Assembly (NCBI GenBank): GCA_019455065.1
Contig: JACFNC010000001.1
Span: 1-64,000 of the forward strand
Direction of reading: 5' to 3'
DNA length: 64,000 nucleotides
From: Rhodospirillales bacterium
GTDB lineage: Bacteria > Pseudomonadota > Alphaproteobacteria > Rhodospirillales > Magnetospirillaceae
The position numbers and the translations under genes are program-made. The stretch's first letter is position 1. Every line of letters begins with the position of its first letter. This document shows, one piece after another, positions 56,870 to 64,000 of the stretch. Under the pieces are notes generated by a model, which was given only the letters and a program-made list of their open reading frames with translations, did not search any database and had not been told where the DNA came from.

Positions 56870-57630
56870 TGTCGCTGTTGCGAGTTGAAAAACTGAGCAA
56901 GGAATTCGGGGGCGTCCACGCCGTCGAAGACCTGAGCTTCTCGGTGAGCCGGGGCACCATCCACTCGATCATCGGTCCGAACGGTGCAGGCAAGACCACC
57001 CTGTTCAACCTGATTACCGGGATCTACCAGCCCACGTCGGGAAAGGTGTTCCTGGAGGACGAGGAAATCACCAATCGTCCGGTCCATGCGTTGGCCGCCA
57101 AGGGGATGTCGCGGACATTTCAAAACCTGCAAATCTTCTTCAACATGACGGCTCTCGAGAATGTGATGGTTGGCCACCACCTCCATCTCGACCGCCGACT
57201 CCTGCCGGCGCTTCTGCACATGGGCACGCTCGTGAGGCGGGATCGCGAGTGCCGGGACTATTGCATCGAGCTGATGGAGTTCGTGGGCTGCGGCAAGTAC
57301 CGGAACAGCGATGCCGCGTCGATGCCCTATGGGGCCTTGAAACGGCTGGAAATCGCCCGAGCGCTGGCGTCGAAGCCGAAGCTCCTGCTCCTCGATGAGC
57401 CGGCCGCCGGTTTGAACGCCACCGAGAGTCGCGAAATCGACGAGGTGATCAAGAAGGTGGCCGCGCAGGGCGTGACCGTCGTGCTCGTCGAGCATGACAT
57501 GAAAATGGTGATGGGCATTTCGGACCACATCCTGGCGCTCGATTACGGCCGCAAGCTGGCCGAAGGAACGCCGGCCGAGGTGGGCAGCAACCCGGACGTG
57601 GTCGCCGCCTATCTGGGCGCCGCGGTATAG
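56869..57630 (+). CDS. livG: ABC transporter ATPase (LivG type)
   Basis: A 253-residue ATPase with Walker A GPNGAGKTT (about 37-45), QNLQIF after the Q-loop, signature-region ASMPYGALKRLEIARALA, Walker B LLLLDEPAAGLN and the H-switch VEHDMKMVM. The C-terminal extension AEGTPAEVGSNPDVVAAYLG is the LivG/BCA_ABC_TP type. The LSGGQ signature is degenerate (MPYGA), as usual in LivG. Confidence 0.94.
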   Translation: MSLLRVEKLSKEFGGVHAVEDLSFSVSRGTIHSIIGPNGAGKTTLFNLITGIYQPTSGKVFLEDEEITNRPVHALAAKGMSRTFQNLQIFFNMTALENVMVGHHLHLDRRLLPALLHMGTLVRRDRECRDYCIELMEFVGCGKYRNSDAASMPYGALKRLEIARALASKPKLLLLDEPAAGLNATESREIDEVIKKVAAQGVTVVLVEHDMKMVMGISDHILALDYGRKLAEGTPAEVGSNPDVVAAYLGAAV

Positions 57631-57640
57631 GAGGTTCGGG

Positions 57641-58345
57641 ATGCTGTTGGAAATCAATGGTCTGACCAGCCATTACGGGCGTATCCAGGCGCTGCGCGGC
57701 ATCGACGTGGCGGTTGCGGAGGGCGAGCTGGTGGCCTTGGTGGGCGCGAACGGGGCCGGCAAGACCACCCTGCTACGTGCCGTGTCTGGGGTGCAGCCGG
57801 TGACCGGCGGGAGCATCCGGTTCGAGGGCCAGGACATCACGCGGCTCTCGCCGGACCAGCGGGTGGCCAAGGGGATCATGCAGGTGCCGGAAGGGCGGCA
57901 GGTGTTCGGACCGCTCTCGGTCGAGGACAATCTGCGCCTCGGGGCCTACCGTCGGCAAGGGGCGGACACCGCGGCCGACCTCAAGCGCATGTATGCAATG
58001 TTTCCCATCCTCGAGGAGAAGCGCAACCAAGCGGCCGGCACCCTGTCGGGCGGCCAGCAGCAGATGCTCGCCATTTCCCGGGCGCTGATGGCAAACCCCC
58101 GGCTTCTTCTGCTCGACGAACCGAGCATGGGGCTGGCGCCGCTGCTGGTGAGTGAGATCTTCAAGGCGATTCAGATGCTCAAGGACCAGGGCACCACCAT
58201 CTTTCTCGTCGAACAGAACGCCTATGCGGCGCTCGCCATCGCGGATCGGGGCTACGTCCTCGAGACCGGCGAGATCGTTCTGGCGGACGAAGGGCGCAAC
58301 CTCCTGGCGGACGAAAAGGTCAAGCAGGCCTATCTCGGCCTCTAA
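57641..58345 (+). CDS. livF: ABC transporter ATPase (LivF type)
   Basis: A 234-residue ATPase with Walker A GANGAGKTTLLRA (about 35-47), PEGRQVFGPLSVEDNLRLGA, the signature LSGGQQQMLAI, Walker B LLLLDEPSMGL and the H-switch region VEQNAYAAL. It is the last gene of the importer operon; AGGAGG lies before its start. Confidence 0.94.
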   Translation: MLLEINGLTSHYGRIQALRGIDVAVAEGELVALVGANGAGKTTLLRAVSGVQPVTGGSIRFEGQDITRLSPDQRVAKGIMQVPEGRQVFGPLSVEDNLRLGAYRRQGADTAADLKRMYAMFPILEEKRNQAAGTLSGGQQQMLAISRALMANPRLLLLDEPSMGLAPLLVSEIFKAIQMLKDQGTTIFLVEQNAYAALAIADRGYVLETGEIVLADEGRNLLADEKVKQAYLGL

Positions 58346-58483
58346 GACAAGCCGGCTCAGCCGGGGGCATGACAAGGGGGCGTTACGGCCGGGCTGAGTC
58401 TCGGCCATCCGCCCGTTTCGTCTGTCCAAGAAGCACGTCCCACCCCATATCCCGAACATGCATGAGCGGTGCAGGAGCGGGGT

Positions 58484-59437
58484 ATGACGGACAAGGTGTT
58501 CGCCTCCCAAGGCGATCTGGAAGAGAAAAGGATCACGTTCTCCGAGTTGGCCGTGGGTGTATACGCCTACACGACCGAGGGCGATCCCAATACCGGGATC
58601 ATCATTGGCGACGACGGTGTGATGGTGGTCGACACGCAGGCGACGCCCGTCATGGCCCAGGGCGTGATCGACGCCATCCGCTCGGTCACGGACAAGCCTG
58701 TCAAACACGTCGTCCTTAGCCACTATCATGCCGTGCGGGTTCTCGGTGCGTCGGCCTTTTCCGCTCCCGTGACGATCGCCAGCCAGGGCACATACGAACT
58801 TATCCGCGAGCGGGGCGAGCACGATTACCGCTCCGAGGTCGGGCGTTTTCCCCGGCTTTTCAATGCGGTGGAATCCATTCCCGGCCTCACCTGGCCGACG
58901 ATCGTGTTCCGCGACGAGCTCACGGTGTTCATGGGCCGCCGGGAGGTGCGGATCATGCATCTGGGCCGCGGGCATTCCAAAGGCGACACCGTCGTCTGGC
59001 TGCCGCGCGAGCGGGTACTGTTCTCGGGGGACTTGGTGGAATACGGCGCGACGCCCTACACCGGCGACGCCTATCTCGAGGATTGGCCGCTTACCCTCGA
59101 CCGGGTTGCCGCCCTCGGGCCGGCCAAGCTGGTGCCGGGCCGCGGTGACGCCCTGACCACTCCCGAACAATGCCGCGAGGCGATCGAAGGAACCCGCGCG
59201 TTCCTCACGGCGATGTACGGGTCGGTCATGGAGGGCGTGCGGCAGGGCAAAAGTCTCAAGGACGTCTACGCCGAAACCTACGAGGCCCTCAAGCCGCGGT
59301 TCGGCCACTGGGTGATTTTCGACCACTGCCTGCCATTCGATGTCAGCCGGGCGTACGACGAGGCGTGCGGCGTGGCCGATCCCCGCATCTGGACCGCCGA
59401 GCGCGACCGGGAGATGTGGGCGGCGCTCGAAGGCTGA
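58484..59437 (+). CDS. Metallo-beta-lactamase-fold protein with degenerate Zn2 site
   Basis: A 317-residue MBL-fold protein. The first metal motif reads SHYHAVR (79-85): His80 and His82 are kept, but the Asp and His of canonical HxHxDH are Val84 and Arg85. GHSKGD (His164) and FSGD (Asp183) are present, while the last His, usually PGHG, is Arg220 (PGRG). So the Zn1 ligands are kept and the Zn2 site is largely lost, which suggests a mononuclear hydrolase or altered metal use. GGAG lies before ATG 58484. It lies 138 bp after the Liv-type importer and may act on the same substrate class (inference). Confidence 0.85.
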   Translation: MTDKVFASQGDLEEKRITFSELAVGVYAYTTEGDPNTGIIIGDDGVMVVDTQATPVMAQGVIDAIRSVTDKPVKHVVLSHYHAVRVLGASAFSAPVTIASQGTYELIRERGEHDYRSEVGRFPRLFNAVESIPGLTWPTIVFRDELTVFMGRREVRIMHLGRGHSKGDTVVWLPRERVLFSGDLVEYGATPYTGDAYLEDWPLTLDRVAALGPAKLVPGRGDALTTPEQCREAIEGTRAFLTAMYGSVMEGVRQGKSLKDVYAETYEALKPRFGHWVIFDHCLPFDVSRAYDEACGVADPRIWTAERDREMWAALEG

Positions 59438-59497
59438 GGTCTCCTTTATTCGCCGGGCTCTCGACCCAAGATACGAAAGGGAAGGGAGGGCACCCGC

Positions 59498-60865
59498 ATG
59501 CCGCGAGTCGTGCTCGCTATCGCGCTGGCGCTGTTCACTCTGGCGGGGCTTGTGGCGGCGCAGCAGCCGGCCGCCAAGCTGGCGGTCCTGATCCGCATCG
59601 AAGGTCCGATCGGGCCGGCGACCAGCGAATATGTCGGGCGGGCGATGGAGACGGCCGCCGAACGGCAGGCCGCGCTGGTCATCCTCCAGATGGACACTCC
59701 GGGCGGCCTCGATACCAGCATGCGCGACATCATCCGCGACGTGCTGTCATCGGCGGTGCCGGTGGTGGGGTTCGTGGCGCCGCAGGGTGCCCGGGCGGCC
59801 AGTGCCGGTACTTACATCATGTACGCCAGCCATGTCGCGGCCATGGCTCCCGGCACCAATCTGGGCGCCGCCACGCCGGTACAGTTGGGCGGCGGCTCCC
59901 AGCCCTTGCCCGGCGGTGAGGCACCGGAGAAGGACGGGGAGGGCGCCGCCGGCAAGCCGGGCCCCGATGCGATGGCCTCCAAGGCGATCAATGACGCCGC
60001 GGCCTACATCCGCAGCCTCGCCGAACTGCGCGGGCGCAACGCCGATTGGGCGGAGCGCGCTGTGCGCGAGGCGGCCAGCCTGTCCGCCAACCAGGCGCTC
60101 AAGCTGGGCGTGATCGAGGTAATCGCCGAGGACGTCGCCTCGCTGCTGGCGCAGCTCGACGGCAGGACGGTGTCGGTCGGCGCCGGAGAGCGCCGGCTCG
60201 ACACCGACGGGGCGGTGGTCGAGGTGATCGAACCCGACTGGCGAACCGAACTGCTGTCGTTGCTCACCAACCCCAACGTCGCCTTCATCCTGATGCTGGT
60301 CGGCGTCTACGGGCTGATCTTCGAGCTTTCCAACCCGGGTGCCATCTTTCCCGGCGTCCTCGGCGCCGTGTGCCTGATGTTCGGGCTCTACGCCCTCAAC
60401 GTGCTGCCGGTCAACTACGCGGGTCTGGCCCTGGTGGTCCTCGGCATCGCCTTCATGGTGGCCGAAGCCTTCCTGCCCTCGTTCGGGGTTCTCGGGATCG
60501 GCGGCCTGGTGGCCTTCGCCGCCGGCGCCACCATCCTATTCGACACCGACATTCCCGGCTACAGCCTGTCCTGGCCGGTCATCATCGGCACCACCGTCGT
60601 GATGGCGGCGGCCTTGCTCCTGCTTCTCGCCTATGTGGTGAAGGCGCAGCGGCGGCCGGTCACCACCGGGCAGGAGCATATGATCGGGGCGCTCGGCAGA
60701 GTGGTGGAGTGGCAGGGGACGGCGGGGCGCGTGCGCGTCGACGGCGACCTGTGGCGGGCGGTGGGCCATCCCGGGCTGGCGCCGGGGAAGGGGATCCGGG
60801 TGATCAAGATTCGCGGCCTCACGCTCACTGTGGAAGCCGCCGACAACCTCGTCGACAGGGGGTGA
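59498..60865 (+). CDS. nfeD: NfeD-type membrane serine protease
   Basis: A 455-residue protein with a signal peptide, a ClpP/SppA-like protease domain (about 28-240) with catalytic Ser in [11 protein letters not shown] and Lys in [13 protein letters not shown], then four to five membrane segments (about 255-380) and a C-terminal OB-fold NfeD domain ([16 protein letters not shown]). NfeD proteases cut slipin/stomatin proteins encoded beside them. The slipin gene starts 2 bp after its stop. Confidence 0.92.
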   Translation: MPRVVLAIALALFTLAGLVAAQQPAAKLAVLIRIEGPIGPATSEYVGRAMETAAERQAALVILQMDTPGGLDTSMRDIIRDVLSSAVPVVGFVAPQGARAASAGTYIMYASHVAAMAPGTNLGAATPVQLGGGSQPLPGGEAPEKDGEGAAGKPGPDAMASKAINDAAAYIRSLAELRGRNADWAERAVREAASLSANQALKLGVIEVIAEDVASLLAQLDGRTVSVGAGERRLDTDGAVVEVIEPDWRTELLSLLTNPNVAFILMLVGVYGLIFELSNPGAIFPGVLGAVCLMFGLYALNVLPVNYAGLALVVLGIAFMVAEAFLPSFGVLGIGGLVAFAAGATILFDTDIPGYSLSWPVIIGTTVVMAAALLLLLAYVVKAQRRPVTTGQEHMIGALGRVVEWQGTAGRVRVDGDLWRAVGHPGLAPGKGIRVIKIRGLTLTVEAADNLVDRG

Positions 60866-60867
60866 TC

Positions 60868-61614
60868 ATGGTCAACGCCGCAATTCTGGTCGCGCTAGCC
60901 GTCCTTATCGTCGCCTTCCTCAGCGCGGCCATCCGCATCCTCCGGGAGTACGAGCGCGGGGTCGTCTTCACCCTCGGCCGCTTTTCCGGGGTCAAGGGGC
61001 CGGGCTTCATCATCCTCATTCCAATGGTTCAGCAGATGGTGCGGGTGGATCTGCGAACGCTGGTGCAGGACGTCCCGAGCCAGGACGTGATCTCGCGCGA
61101 CAACGTCTCGGTCAAGGTCGACGCGGTGCTTTACTTCCGCGTGATCGACCCGGAACGCGCCATCAATCAGGTCGAGGACTATCTCCGCGCCACCAGCCAG
61201 CTCGCGCAGACCACCTTGCGTTCGGTCTTGGGCAAGCACGAACTCGACGAGATGCTGGCGGAGCGCGACCGTCTCAATCGCGACATTCAGGAAATCATCG
61301 ACGAACAGACCGACGCCTGGGGGATCAAAGTCTCCAACGTCGAGATCAAGCACGTCGAGATCGACGAGAGCATGGTGCGGGCCATCGCCAAGCAGGCGGA
61401 AGCGGAACGGGTGCGGCGCGCGAAGGTCATCAATGCCGAAGGCGAGCAGCAGGCGGCGGGGAAACTGGTCGAAGCGGCCGAGATCATGGCGGGAAACCCG
61501 CAGTCCATGGTCCTGCGCTATCTGGGCGCCTTGCAGGACATCGCCGGAGATCGTGCCTCGACGATCGTCTTCCCGCTGCCGATCGACATTCTCCCCGGTC
61601 GCCGCGGTGAGTAG
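60868..61614 (+). CDS. Slipin/stomatin-family membrane protein
   Basis: A 248-residue SPFH-domain protein with an N-terminal membrane segment (about 4-22). [19 protein letters not shown] and [13 protein letters not shown] start the SPFH domain, followed by a long coiled coil ([29 protein letters not shown], about 170-200). It is the usual partner and substrate of NfeD in membrane quality control. Confidence 0.93.
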   Translation: MVNAAILVALAVLIVAFLSAAIRILREYERGVVFTLGRFSGVKGPGFIILIPMVQQMVRVDLRTLVQDVPSQDVISRDNVSVKVDAVLYFRVIDPERAINQVEDYLRATSQLAQTTLRSVLGKHELDEMLAERDRLNRDIQEIIDEQTDAWGIKVSNVEIKHVEIDESMVRAIAKQAEAERVRRAKVINAEGEQQAAGKLVEAAEIMAGNPQSMVLRYLGALQDIAGDRASTIVFPLPIDILPGRRGE

Positions 61615-61622
61615 GGCCCCGC

Positions 61623-62927
61623 TCAGGCCACCCGACGCAGCGTTTCCAGGAAGCCGCCGACCTCGCTCTGAAGCCTCTCGGCCTGCCGGGAGAGGTCGCC
61701 CGCCGCCGTCAGGACCTCGGAGGCGGCATGGCCGGTTTCCGCGGCGGCACCGGTGACCTCCTGCACGTTGTCGCTGACCCCGCCCGTCCCGGCGGAAGCC
61801 TGCTCGACATTACGGGCGATTTCCTTCGTGGCCGCCCCCTGTTCTTCGATGGCGGCGGCAATGCCACCGGTGATGGTTTCGATTTCGGTGATGGTGCGGC
61901 CGATGGACTGGATGGCCTCCACCGCGCGTCGGGTCGCGGCCTGCATGCCGGCGATCTGCTCGGTGATCTCGCCGGTGGCGCGCGCCGTCTGCGTCGCCAG
62001 ATTCTTGACCTCCGATGCGACGACGGCGAAGCCCTTGCCGGCTTCACCGGCCCGCGCCGCCTCGATGGTGGCGTTGAGGGCGAGCAGATTGGTCTGGTGC
62101 GCGATGTCGTCGATCAGATTGACGACGGTTCCGATTTTCTCGGCGGCCTCGGCGAGCGAGGTCACAGTCGCGTCCGCTCGTTCCGCCTCCGCCACGGCGG
62201 ACATGGCGATGCGCGAAGAGGTCGACACCTGCTCGGATATTTCGCTGACCGATGCCGAAAGCTGCTCGGCGGCCGATGCCACCGTCTGGACGTTTGCCGA
62301 GGTCTGCTCGGCGGCCGCCGCGGCCATCGTCGCCTGCTCGCTGGTGCGGGTCGCGGTGCCGCTCATGCTCGCGGCGGTCGCCTGAAGCTCGGTGGCCGCG
62401 GAAGCCACCCCCTCGGCGATGCGCTGGATGCTGGTTTCGAATTCGCCCGTCGCCGTCCGGAATTCGGCGATTTTTCCGGCCATGGCGGCGGACGCGCCAT
62501 TGATCGTCCTGGCCGCGTGGCGGAATCCGCCGCCCATTCCCCCTTCCATGATGCGGCGATGGTATCGGTGCTCGCGGACCGCCTCCATCGAGGCCGCCGC
62601 CTCGCGGACAAAGGCGTCGGTGCGGTCGACGAGGTCGTTGACCGACCACAGCAACTCTCCGACGAGCCCGCTATCGCCGATTCCCACCGTCCGGCGCTCG
62701 AAATCGCCGCCGGCCACCGCCCGGCAGGTTTCGGCCGCCCGCCGAAGATCGACTTCAATGCGGCGGAGCGACCACACCGCGGCCGCCGCGCCGATGACCG
62801 CGACAAGGGCAAGGCCGGCACTCCGCCAATCCCCGCCGATCGCGCTCGCTCCGCTTCCGAGAAGGGCGGCGGTCCCGGCCACGAGCGCGGCGATGCGCGC
62901 TCTAGAGAGAGAAGATCCACTCGTCAT
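61623..62927 (-). CDS. Methyl-accepting chemotaxis protein, Aer-like signalling half
   Basis: A 434-residue transducer with two membrane segments near the N-terminus (about 10-55), a HAMP-like region, a long helical linker and the conserved signalling hairpin [27 protein letters not shown] (about 290-316). It has no periplasmic ligand domain. It overlaps the PAS gene by 26 bp, so the two are coupled. Together they look like a split energy-taxis receptor of the Aer kind. The exact start is uncertain; ATG 62927 matches the membrane segment. Confidence 0.9.
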   Translation of the reverse strand: MTSGSSLSRARIAALVAGTAALLGSGASAIGGDWRSAGLALVAVIGAAAAVWSLRRIEVDLRRAAETCRAVAGGDFERRTVGIGDSGLVGELLWSVNDLVDRTDAFVREAAASMEAVREHRYHRRIMEGGMGGGFRHAARTINGASAAMAGKIAEFRTATGEFETSIQRIAEGVASAATELQATAASMSGTATRTSEQATMAAAAAEQTSANVQTVASAAEQLSASVSEISEQVSTSSRIAMSAVAEAERADATVTSLAEAAEKIGTVVNLIDDIAHQTNLLALNATIEAARAGEAGKGFAVVASEVKNLATQTARATGEITEQIAGMQAATRRAVEAIQSIGRTITEIETITGGIAAAIEEQGAATKEIARNVEQASAGTGGVSDNVQEVTGAAAETGHAASEVLTAAGDLSRQAERLQSEVGGFLETLRRVA

Positions 62928-63426
62928 AGGTGACCCCCCTGGTCTTGAGCTGGTCCGCCAGTTGGTTGAAAGCGGCCTGCATGCCTTGCTTGCGATCGTC
63001 GTGCCGGTCTTCTTCCGCGAGCAGCGATCGATAAAGGGGAATGATCGTTGTCTCGAGGGTGCGTCGATCCGCCGTGCGCCGGTTCGAATGATAGCCCACG
63101 ATCTCGCCGGCGCCGTCATAGCTCGGCGTCACATGGGCCAACACCCAGTAGTGATCGCCATTCTTGGAGCGGTTTATTACGTAAGCGAAGATCTCGTGAC
63201 CTGACGCGATCCGGTCCCAAAGCAGCTTGAACACGCAGCGCGGCATGTCGGGATGGCGGATGATGCTGTGGGGAGCGCCCAGCAACTCCCCCTCCCCGTA
63301 GCCGGAGATTCGGACGAAGACCCGATTGACATAGGTCAGTCGCCCCTTGAGGTCCGTCTTGCTGACTATGATCTCCGAATCCTCGAAGGTTCGTTCGGTA
63401 CCTGTCAGGTGGATGGAACGGGCCAT
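62902..63426 (-). CDS. PAS-domain protein, Aer-like sensor half
   Basis: A 174-residue PAS protein: [20 protein letters not shown] (about 22-41), [20 protein letters not shown] (PAS core helix region) and [25 protein letters not shown] (about 92-116). This is the PAS type of Aer, which binds FAD and reports redox state. The C-terminal 45 residues are helical. The gene runs into the MCP gene with a 26-bp overlap, suggesting that sensor and transducer act as one receptor. Cofactor binding is inferred. Confidence 0.88.
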   Translation of the reverse strand: MARSIHLTGTERTFEDSEIIVSKTDLKGRLTYVNRVFVRISGYGEGELLGAPHSIIRHPDMPRCVFKLLWDRIASGHEIFAYVINRSKNGDHYWVLAHVTPSYDGAGEIVGYHSNRRTADRRTLETTIIPLYRSLLAEEDRHDDRKQGMQAAFNQLADQLKTRGVTYDEWIFSL

Positions 63427-63553
63427 ATCGCTCTCCGGGTTTTCCCGTATCGACCCTAATATTTCCTCTTACCCTATTGGAATAGACTTAACCGCATATG
63501 CCTTCGCCTCACGAACACTGCGCTTCGTCTGCCGCAATCTTGGCGAGCGCCGG

Positions 63554-64000
63554 TTACCGGGTCGAGGTCGTCGAGGTCGTCGAGGTGGAGCCAGAGCCGC
63601 TTGTGTCGGCGCCGACCGCGATCGCCGCGCCGATGGCGGCGGCCGCGGCTATGGCGCCGCCGGCCATGCCCACGCCGAGTCCTCCGGCCGCAATCGCGGA
63701 GGCGCCGGCCCCGGCCGCCGCGCCGGCCGCGCCGGCGGCCCCGCCGGTCGCCGCCGCGCCTGTGGTGCCGCCGCCGGCAGCTCCCACTCCTGTTCCGCCG
63801 GCGGCTCCGCCCGCAACGCTGGTCGGCGTCAGCGAGGCGTTCAAGTTGGCCAACTGAGTCACCGCCATCGGCGGCGGAGCCGCCGGGGGTGTGGGTGGGG
63901 GCGGCGGGGCACCGGGAAGCGCCGGTCCGACGGTGGTCGAGAGTCCGGGCGCGCCGAGAGTGGTGGAGACACCCGCGAGGTTGCTGACCACCACCGTCCC
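63554..64000 (-). CDS. Partial Gly/Ala-rich protein at the window edge
   Basis: A minus-strand frame open to the window end, ending TSTTSTR at a TAA (63554-63556). At least 146 residues are visible: a Pro-rich stretch (LPGAPPPPPTPPAAPPP), then a Gly/Ala-rich region with a hydrophobic segment (GMAGGAIAAAAAIGAAIAVG) and a Ser/Thr tail. The coding strand has a short GTCGAGGTC-type repeat at the 3' end (63561-63586). It is probably the C-terminal part of a larger surface or membrane protein; no family is recognised. A plus-strand frame over the same bases is less convincing. Confidence 0.5.
   Translation of the reverse strand, partial: GTVVVSNLAGVSTTLGAPGLSTTVGPALPGAPPPPPTPPAAPPPMAVTQLANLNASLTPTSVAGGAAGGTGVGAAGGGTTGAAATGGAAGAAGAAAGAGASAIAAGGLGVGMAGGAIAAAAAIGAAIAVGADTSGSGSTSTTSTTSTR

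Noticed and set aside
63498-63857. Ala/Pro-rich plus-strand frame at the right edge.
   Set aside because: The complementary minus-strand frame is longer, open to the window edge and has a more protein-like arrangement; the plus frame has no ribosome site.

Overview
The window looks like a chromosomal segment of a high-GC alphaproteobacterium, most likely a Rhodospirillales member related to Magnetospirillum or Phaeospirillum. The evidence is an anaerobic benzoyl-CoA pathway of the Thauera/Magnetospirillum (Bcr) type, a Rhodobacter-type PmtA methyltransferase, a GH17-GT2 cyclic-glucan synthase and TamAB, all in alphaproteobacterial style. No rRNA, tRNA, CRISPR array, integrase or transposase was recognised.

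Layout. 1-5.1 kb: a 745-bp duplicated 3' part of gcdH (glutaryl-CoA dehydrogenase) flanks a lower-GC, tightly coupled three-gene cassette (DUF4258-like protein, unknown 490-aa protein, GIY-YIG nuclease). 3.9-8.6 kb (minus strand): korAB, a ferritin-like protein, a RidA-fold protein and intact gcdH. 8.8-16.7 kb (plus strand): had-oah-dch-bcrCBAD-ferredoxin, closed by a strong terminator. Together these two divergent operons reduce the aromatic ring of benzoyl-CoA with electrons from 2-oxoglutarate via ferredoxin, open the ring and feed glutaryl-CoA onward. 16.8-21.5 kb: a DcaP-like porin, two GNAT proteins, an SDR and two peptidoglycan-binding-domain proteins. 21.6-28.8 kb: glcDEF glycolate oxidase, a CDF metal exporter with a divergent MerR regulator and a textbook MerR operator, a TPR lipoprotein and pyruvate kinase.

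29-33 kb: a Gabija-type anti-phage system (gajA OLD/TOPRIM ATPase plus gajB UvrD-like helicase) sits between a truncated 3' copy and the complete copy of an MFS transporter gene. This is the same architecture as the gcdH insertion. 33-43.8 kb: MFS plus GntR regulator, a periplasmic protein, LrgAB-like pair, pmtA, an NdvB-like glucan synthase, tex and an esterase. 43.9-50 kb: tamA-tamB. 50-59.4 kb: a ferredoxin-NADP reductase-like flavoprotein, PaaX repressor, a PaaA-like diiron protein, a small unknown protein, a complete Liv-type ABC importer and an MBL-fold protein, which together look like a second aromatic-acid module. 59.5-64 kb: nfeD-slipin, a split Aer-like PAS/MCP pair, and a partial Gly/Ala-rich ORF at the edge.

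Most notable: two different cargo cassettes, one a recognisable defence system and one not recognised, are inserted in the same way within 28 kb. Each is bounded on one side by a truncated duplicate of the target gene's 3' end and on the other by the intact gene, with no recombinase visible. By analogy, the gcdH-flanked three-gene cassette is a candidate undescribed defence system. That role is an inference from architecture; no homology search was possible.
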